This document shows positions 56,815 to 64,000 of a stretch of 64,000 nucleotides of DNA, piece after piece. The stretch covers positions 30,231,574 to 30,295,573 of the forward strand of contig CM039512.1 in assembly GCA_022432975.1 (NCBI GenBank), given 5' to 3'. Each line of letters opens with the position of its first letter. Positions within the stretch are counted from its first letter, which is position 1. Under the pieces are notes generated by a model. The model saw only the letters and a program-made list of their open reading frames with translations. It was not told where the DNA came from and did no database searches. A program made the position numbers and the translations under genes. This DNA comes from Begonia masoniana. Lineage: Eukaryota > Streptophyta > Magnoliopsida > Cucurbitales > Begoniaceae.

Positions 56815-58457
56815 CTGCGAAGACAGAAGGCATCGTGGACGTCGAAGACAGAAGGCATCGTGGACGTCGAAGACAGAAGGCATCGTGGACGTCGAAGACA
56901 GAAGGCATCGTGGACGTCGAAGACAGAAGGCATCGTGGACGTCGAAGACAGAAGGCATCGTGGACGTCGAAGACAGAAGGCATCGTGGACGTCGAAGACA
57001 GAAGGCATCGTGGACGTCGAAGACAGAAGGCATCGTGGACGTCGAAGACAGAAGGCATCGTGGACGTCGAAGACAGAAGGCATCGTGGACGTCGAAGACA
57101 GAAGGCATCGTGGACGTCGAAGACAGAAGGCATCGTGGACGTCGAAGACAGAAGGCATCGTGGACGTCGAAGACAGAAGGCATCGTGGACGTCGAAGACA
57201 GAAGGCATCGTGGACGTCGAAGACAGAAGGCATCGTGGACGTCGAAGACAGAAGGCATCGTGGACGTCGAAGACAGAAGGCATCGTGGACGTCGAAGACA
57301 GAAGGCATCGTGGACGTCGAAGACAGAAGGCATCGTGGACGTCGAAGACAGAAGGCATCGTGGACGTCGAAGACAGAAGGCATCGTGGACGTCGAAGACA
57401 GAAGGCATCGTGGACGTCGAAGACAGAAGGCATCGTGGACGTCGAAGACAGAAGGCATCGTGGACGTCGAAGACAGAAGGCATCGTGGACGTCGAAGACA
57501 GAAGGCATCGTGGACGTCGAAGACAGAAGGCATCGTGGACGTCGAAGACAGAAGGCATCGTGGACGTCGAAGACAGAAGGCATCGTGGACGTCGAAGACA
57601 GAAGGCATCGTGGACGTCGAAGACAGAAGGCATCGTGGACGTCGAAGACAGAAGGCATCGTGGACGTCGAAGACAGAAGGCATCGTGGACGTCGAAGACA
57701 GAAGGCATCGTGGACGTCGAAGACAGAAGGCATCGTGGACGTCGAAGACAGAAGGCATCGTGGACGTCGAAGACAGAAGGCATCGTGGACGTCGAAGACA
57801 GAAGGCATCGTGGACGTCGAAGACAGAAGGCATCGTGGACGTCGAAGACAGAAGGCATCGTGGACGTCGAAGACAGAAGGCATCGTGGACGTCGAAGACA
57901 GAAGGCATCGTGGACGTCGAAGACAGAAGGCATCGTGGACGTCGAAGACAGAAGGCATCGTGGACGTCGAAGACAGAAGGCATCGTGGACGTCGAAGACA
58001 GAAGGCATCGTGGACGTCGAAGACAGAAGGCATCGTGGACGTCGAAGACAGAAGGCATCGTGGACGTCGAAGACAGAAGGCATCGTGGACGTCGAAGACA
58101 GAAGGCATCGTGGACATTTAAAGACTGAAGGCATAGTGGACGACAAAGCCAGAAGGCATCGTGGACGTCGAAGACAGAAGGCATCGTGGACGTCGAAGAC
58201 AGAAGGCATCGTGGACGTCGAAGACAGAAGGCATCGTGGACGTCGAAGACAGAAGGCATCGTGGACGTCGAAGACAGAAGGCATCGTGGACGACGAAGCC
58301 AGAAGGCATCGTGGACGTCGAAGCCAGAAGGCTCTGTGGACGGCGAAGCTCGCGTCTGTGGTCAATGGAGACCGTGGACAATAGAGACAGAAGGCTTCGT
58401 GGACGACGAAGCCGGAAGGCATCGTGGACGTCGAAGACAGAAGGCATCGTGGACGAT
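56815..58457. repeat. 25-bp minisatellite in the Gypsy-7 LTR
   Basis: Unit contains GGCATCGTGGACGTCGAAG. Fifty-one full units run without a single indel from 56826 to 58100, and appear identical by eye. After a diverged block (58101-58151) come 11 or so further units to 58457, increasingly variant at the right edge (GACGACGAAGCC, GACGGCGAAGCT). It sits in predicted leader exon 3. Six-frame openness over more than 1.2 kb is a property of the unit, not of genes. Confidence 0.96.
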
Positions 58458-59110
58458 GTTTCACAGAACACTTACCAAATTCATAAAATTTCCTGAAGAC
58501 AGAATGGACTACTACCGTGGACGACATCCATAAACTTATAAAATCCCGACTACTTAACAGATTTCCAGAGAGCTTAACTTCCTCTCTGGAATTCGCTTCT
58601 TCTTAACATTTACAGAAACACCAGAAATCCTCAAAACATTTACTCACTTCCTCAACCACCAAATGTATCAACCTGAAACATATCCTATTTCTTCCACAAA
58701 CACCACCCCAAAACCGACTCGAGACATAATTAAAACAAAACACGTTTCCACAAAAACAAACCGCGTGGATAGCTCTAAAACTCGAGCGTATTTCTGCTCA
58801 ACCTAAAACATCTCTAAACACTTCCATATAGATTTCAATAAAAGTTTAACAAAACAATTTATAAAAACAGGTTTACCAAAACATCGAAATATCAAAATAT
58901 AAACCTATCACTATCCAGAACCAAACACCCTAAAATGTTTCTATACAACCATCAGCCCGACAATTCCCAAAAAGCCCTCAAAACACCTAACCATGAGTCC
59001 CACAGGTCAAAATGCGCCTCGACTGCGCCAGCACACTCCCGCAATCATCCTCCGTCAACCGCATCACTCCTCAGGTGGAGGGATCTCGTCCTCACCTATG
59101 TCGAAGTCAC

Positions 59111-60133
59111 CTACACCATACAGACACACTGAGATAAAAATCTCAGTAAGGCTGGTAAATGTAAATGCATGCTGTGCATATGAGTTCATAAATTGTGCAA
59201 ACATTTCTTATCTTTACATCGTGGGTGTCACCGAGATCTCAACCCCCTAACCGGAGAGGGCACGTCCAGCAGTCGGACTACCCTTCCCACCTAGAGGAGG
59301 GGGGTACACGCTTACAACACGTACAGCCGTGCCTGAGCCCCATCTCGCATGACCATAACATACATGAGTTCATATTAGATGCGGTATTGTGACAGACCCG
59401 CAATCGATCTACACAATAGATCAATAGCCCCTCTCTAGGCCGCATTGCCATTTTCTTTAAAACATAGTGCGGAAATTCCTTTTCATGCTCTTTTAAAATA
59501 CGTGATGCGTGAATAATTTATAACATAATTTAAACATGCATCATACGTACCATCAAGATAATAAAAGCAATTAAAGGCATAACCTATAAAACAACTAAAC
59601 CTAACTACCCAACCAAAACAATTTAAACAAACGCGTCACCAAAACTCCTCGAGACAACATCGACGTACGGTGTAGGCCAATAGGCCAGAGAAGATCACGA
59701 AAACTTACCTCGTGTCCGTTGCAGCTCAAGCTCCGTCCACGAGCGTTGTTCACCTAAGTAATTTCACCAAATTGTCGTTAAAACGAGCTTAAACAATTTA
59801 ATGCCCAAACTAACAAAATCCTTAACTAAGGAATTTCTCCTAGAGCTATAACTCAACTAATTGAGGCGTTTCAACAACCAATTCGCGCTCGATACCACGA
59901 AACATCCATTTACGAGCTTTCCCCAAAATCCCCAATTTCTCAAATTTTAACACTTCTCACAATTCGATCTAACTTCATCCAATAACTTTCAATACGCCCT
60001 TTATATCCATAAACACGACATACCTATCAATTTCGAACTCTAAATCACGTTTTTAACGGAAACCCTAAACGAACCCTAACCGTCAAACTCCATGAAAATC
60101 GAAATACAACGTTCCAAAAGCATAGAATCATAC
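59111..60133 (-). other. Predicted two-intron leader module, Gypsy-7 LTR
   Basis: Minus strand: intron 1 is 60133-59754 (CCCTAG|GTATGATT ... ACTTAG|GTGAAC), the mini-exon 59753-59709 (45 nt), intron 2 is 59708-59111 (CACGAG|GTAAGTTT ... GGTGTAG|GTGACT), branch-like CTTACTGAG at 59150-59142, hairpin GGCC-TATT-GGCC at 59686-59675. Confidence 0.6.
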
Positions 60134-60688
60134 CTAGGGTTGGGAGAGGAGGAAGAAATGTGAAGGATTGAGACGATTAGAGAGCTCGATCGTCGGAAAT
60201 GGAGGAATCGCCGTAGAGAAAGGAGAATCGCCGGAGAAGGAGGGGTTCACGCGAAGAAGAAGAAAGTGAGGAAGAAAAGAGAAGAATTTTTGTTTTAATT
60301 AAATTAACTTGGCAATTTACCATTTTGCCCTTCCTTTGTTTTTCTATTTGTTTCGTCCTTTGTTTCGTTAATTAACCAACGATTTGGCTTCTCTAAATTT
60401 TCTTAATTTACCAATGACCCCAACTCATTACCAGGGTTCTTTTAAAACTGTCTGTTTGCAATTCGGACCCCGTTTACTATTTTTACGAAAACATTCTTTA
60501 TATTACGATAAATGAAATTCTCGTATAATTAGCGTTAAACTCCTAAAATTCCAAAAATTTTCTTAAATCCTTATTAACTATTAGGATCGCAATAACGCTA
60601 TCTTTTCGCAAAATAGACTTGATTTGACATAATAACAAAATGCCATTATATGCTGAAATTACAAAATCCCGAAATTCCGGGTGTTACA

Positions 60689-63379
60689 TTTCATCTACCT
60701 TATTGAAAATTTTGTCCTCAAAATTTGACTTAGCCTGTGGTCCTTGGCATTACTATCTCATGTCCTGTGACCTTATACTATGATTTACAATCACTCCGTT
60801 CTTTTCGAGTCTCCATACCTAGGGTTAATCCCTATGGTTCTAAACTAGAATCCCTAAAACCAAATGACGCATTTTTAATCTCCTGACCTAGTCTACTGCA
60901 TTTGATTTGATTAATCAAGCTCTTGGTTATGCACTACGTGCTAGTAATCCTCACGCCTCAATTTGAATAACTCCACTGCATTAATAAGCACGTAGATAAC
61001 TTACACACATGCTAGTTTCCACTTAATCTTCCATAAGTTGAATGTTCCTTACCCGTTTAACTTGGCTTTTTGTCCAGACTTCTTTGATCAAATTCATTTC
61101 CTACGCCAAGTCTCCAAACAAAATTAACTCTAAGGTTTTTCTCAACTACTCCTTTAGATAATAATCATACCAATGCTTCACAACATCAATTGAATGCCTA
61201 AAACTTCTTCCAACTCATGGGCTGTAACCCAAACTTCAACATAATTCTATCGACTCTGTCCGTAGTCGGGATGCACACTAACTGAATTTCTACATTAACC
61301 TCTTAACTATATTCCTTGCTTTCAATTGGCCTAAACACGTCCTCACTTACGCATCGAATCTTACCAAATTTCTCAAGCCCTTAACCAAACGATCTCTAAC
61401 TATGTACTAGACACCTAACGACCCGAGCACGCGTTGATCTATATTTAATCCCTCGAAACGTTAAGCTCTCCAACTCATCAATTGGTCTCTACTAAAGATT
61501 CTTAATCCACGAAATAACGTCAACTTCCCAACGTCATCTGAGTTGACTACCGTTCAAAGATTCCTAACAACACCTGAGTTGCAATCAAAACTCTCCTGTA
61601 TTTTAACTTCAATTCCTTGAATTGAGTTCCATTAGTTTCTAACTTTCTTAATCCCGGGTCTATCGAATACGTACCTAACCACTTCACGCCCTCAAAGCCT
61701 ACTCAAATTACTTACTCCAACGCTAAATCTCAATTACACTACGACCTTATCCACCTATCGGGTATAACAAACTGTAGCGTCCCTATGTAACCAAGATGTT
61801 ATGAACATCATATTTTCTTTTTGAGCTACCTCGATGAATTCTATCGCTTTGTTTTTAACTAACTTACTATACACGTTACGCTCATTTGTTTATCTCAATT
61901 CCTTGTTAACTCCAAGTACAATTGAATCCTCCAGGTCTTGCCATAGATTCGCTCTAACTATCTATTCTAATCTTAAATCATTCACGTGTCCATCGGTCTT
62001 GACCTGATAATTACCAGTCTTTTGGATCTTTTTCGAACTTAATCTCACTCTAAGTCTACTTAAGTGGACTTATTGCACATCATTGATCTTCCTATTCTCT
62101 AAATCGCAATTTCACAAATCGTTTGCCGTGTAACACTGGTCTCAACTTCCAGCCTTAACCCTTTAGTCCAACGATCTCCTTCACTTATCTCAAATGTCAC
62201 ACACGGACTTCTCTCAAGTTACCTGATGGTCTATATCCTTTCGTTTCTTCTAGTCGGGTTCTAATTATTCCTCTCGTCTCTCGTGCAATGACTTATCTAA
62301 CGATCTTCTTGTTTGAAAACTTGTTGTAGATAAGTTTACGTCCTTAATCCGAATTTCTCAAGTTTTCAAACCTTACCTTTTTATTTCCTCATGATTTAGA
62401 ACATTATCTCATCGAGGTTAGCTTTCCTAGCTCCTCGAAAGCTAACACTACTACTTCCATTCTGGAGGTAAACCTTATAGTTGTGGCTCTTAACTTAAAT
62501 TGTATCAAATATAGATGGACAATTTAACTCTTGTATTTTTTTTTTTTTTTATAAACCGGTCAAGCAGCACCAAATGCCTGACATGTCTATAACTCCTTGA
62601 TCATGCTTAATTTCATTAGATCTCCTCCTTATAGTATGTCGGTCGAAATCTTTTCACGAATTAACAATCGTCTTCAATTGACTAGTCTTCTCAGGCGATA
62701 CTTATCTCCTAGAGATTGGCTAAATCTTGTGTCTCGAGTATTATCTGTTGCATAACTTTGACCCTCTTTTATTTAAAAATTCGTTAACCTTCCAATTCCG
62801 AGTAAATACCCTTATACAATAACTCAGATCCTACACCTTCAACATTACATTGTTCCATCACTCCTTAATAAAAGAAGTCGACGCACTGCACACCCCTTCA
62901 ACAATCTACTTAAACTAAACTTTTAAGTGTCCCCATTTGTCTAGATGCTCCCCACTTCTCGTGGATCTAGGTTATTTAAACTTCGATTACCTTTTCTTAC
63001 TTATTTGAATGTACTAACACTACACTACCTCGACAATCTAGAACATTTTCTAGTAAGTCTAACATCTAAACTTCAAATTTCTCCTCGATTGATCGTATTC
63101 TAAACCTTAAGGGTCTGTCAATTAGGATCTAGTTCTCATTTATTTAAATCTTATATCCCATAAATTGTACCTGCCACATGGAAATTGAATTCTAGTTGCT
63201 CAATTCCCACTGTTATGCCGAGTCATGAACTTTAACGCACAACTCCATCCCTTCTATATTCGAAGTCTATGTCATCTCCTCTCTATCTATTATATATTTT
63301 TTTTACGCTTACTTCAACCTATCACACAATTATTTTCTCAAAATTTAAACTCTATACTAAATCCCCACACTAATATTCT
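60689..63379 (-). other. Gypsy-7 internal region, no recognisable pol
   Basis: About 2.7 kb with no long open frame in any phase. On the plus strand it is pyrimidine-rich (many CTTAAC, CTCAACT steps). Apart from the polyprotein-end signature next to the LTR I cannot find RT, RNase H or integrase motifs. It is either very decayed pol or the non-coding filler of a non-autonomous element. Confidence 0.5.
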
Positions 63380-63693
63380 TTATTCCATTAACTGCCGAAC
63401 AACTGAGGGTTGACAGTTATCCTCGTACTTGTTCAGGGCAATTATCCTCAATGTAACCTTTTTCTGATCCCTACCAGGTTTCGGGCACTCCTTGACGTAG
63501 TGGCCAATCACTCCACATCTAAAGCACCTATCTGTGCCTAATCTGCATTCTCCATAATGCTCCTTCTGGCAATTAAGACATAGAGGTCCTCGAAAAGTTC
63601 TTCGTGCGCGCTTCGGTCGGCATCGTTCTACTTCTTTCTTGCCCTTCCTCTTCGTACCGTGGTCATCGGGAGCAACCACCCCTTGGGTCCTAG
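63380..63693 (-). pseudogene. Gypsy-7 gag fragment with zinc knuckle
   Basis: Minus-strand frame 63679-63380 contains CLNCQKEHYGECRLGTDR and the CCHC knuckle CFRCGVIGHYVKEC, the same double-Cys layout as in Gypsy-5 and Gypsy-6 gag. A Lys/Arg-rich stretch precedes it. The frame ends at 63380 before a protease; its N-terminal part is cut by the copia LTR at 63694. Confidence 0.8.
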
Positions 63694-64000
63694 TGTAGGA
63701 TCGAGATTGTCTAAAAGGGGGGTGAATTAGACTTTTTTAAAATTTTCTTAATTACTAAACACAAGCAGTCAATCAATAACAGTAAGAGAGAGAGAAAAAA
63801 AAAAATCAACACCAGATTTTTACGTGGTTCGGCCAAACCTTGCCTACATCCACGCTTCAAGGTTCACCCCTTGAAGATCCTTAACCTTCTCCTCAGTGAG
63901 AAAAACAGATCAGAATTTCGGGCTCCGATCAACTGCCTTTACAATTCAGGATTGAACTCCACGGGCGTCAATCCACTGCCTTATACACAATGTTGAGTTC
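63694..64000. mobile_element. Copia-8: left LTR of a copia-type element, partial
   Basis: Starts TGTAGGATCGAGATTG after a likely TSD CCTAG (63689-63693). It contains TACGTGGTTCGGCCAA and CTTGCCTACATCCACG, a sequence block I know from LTRs of many plant copia elements. The rest lies outside the window, so orientation and completeness are unknown. Confidence 0.7.

Larger units (their letters stand above)
56464..60688 (-). repeat. 3' LTR of Gypsy-7 with expanded minisatellite
   Basis: TGTGACGACCC...GGGTGTTACA, 4225 bp, against about 2.5 kb for Q1 and Q2. The excess is the 25-bp array. Confidence 0.88.
56464..64000 (-). mobile_element. Gypsy-7 (family Q), right part outside window
   Basis: Minus-strand element whose 3' LTR is 56464-60688. 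The minus strand just before the LTR reads NFEDKIFNKVDEM, a typical end-of-polyprotein sequence. A gag zinc-knuckle frame lies at 63380-63679. A copia LTR interrupts it at 63694. Family Q membership comes from LTR similarity to Q1 and Q2. Confidence 0.85.

Noticed and set aside
56620..58533. Open frames of 420-635 codons on both strands
   Set aside because: Consequence of a stop-free 25-bp unit; open in all six frames, so not evidence of a gene.

Overview
This is plant nuclear DNA, probably from a eudicot, made almost entirely of nested LTR retrotransposons. The evidence is Ty1/copia and Ty3/gypsy (chromovirus-type) polyproteins, initiator-methionine-tRNA primer sites, exact 5-bp target-site duplications (TSDs) and one plant receptor-like-protein (RLP) gene relic. 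I see no intact host gene, rRNA, tRNA, CRISPR array or bacterial feature. I cannot name the species.

Layout. The host layer is an RLP pseudogene at 53996-56162 (+). Next to it lies an old minus-strand copia element, Copia-1. Later insertions split it into four pieces: 53208-53880 gag/protease, 20699-21245 protease to integrase, 11974-12197 integrase core, and 1-876 integrase to RT. The insertions are: Gypsy-2 (877-11973, itself holding a solo LTR at 1507-4095); Copia-3 (12198-20698, holding a solo LTR at 13311-17486 that holds another at 13876-16386); and Copia-4 (21246-53207, +). Copia-4 holds Gypsy-5 (22539-50497). The 3' LTR of Gypsy-5 holds solo LTR S1 (22876-29060), which holds S2 (25762-28523). 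The integrase region of Gypsy-5 holds Gypsy-6 (32563-44858), which holds solo LTR R (36375-39123). The deepest path is five insertions. To the right of the RLP relic, Gypsy-7 (56464 to beyond the window) has a 4.2-kb LTR carrying a 25-bp minisatellite, and a further copia LTR starts at 63694.

How the parts work. Each element was once a gag-protease-integrase-RT/RNase H unit between LTRs. All are now broken by stops, frameshifts or insertions. Gypsy-6 is the youngest: its LTRs differ by about 1% by eye, and its integrase and RT catalytic residues are intact, but it carries nonsense codons and a 2.7-kb insertion.

The most interesting signal is shared by ten chromovirus-like LTRs of three families (Q, R, S). 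In the strand sense of each LTR I see a cryptic leader architecture: exon 1, intron 1, a mini-exon of about 42-57 nt (46 nt in all five R copies), intron 2 with AG|GTAAGT, a TACTAAG-like branch site and TGTAG|GTG, then exon 3. About 20 nt inside intron 2 is a short GGCC-loop-GGCC hairpin followed by CTACAYC. It shows a compensatory change (GGTC...GACC) in one subfamily, and in S1 a cUUCGg tetraloop takes its place. The leaders also carry copy-specific arrays of short palindromes or hairpins: a UUCG-hairpin minisatellite, TGACGTCA plus UCGGC-AGAU-GCCGA arrays, and GCGATCGATCGC arrays. I infer that these act on the choice between spliced and genomic (unspliced) RNA, which is the role of the region just 3' of the splice donor in retroviruses. 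This is a hypothesis that needs RNA data.
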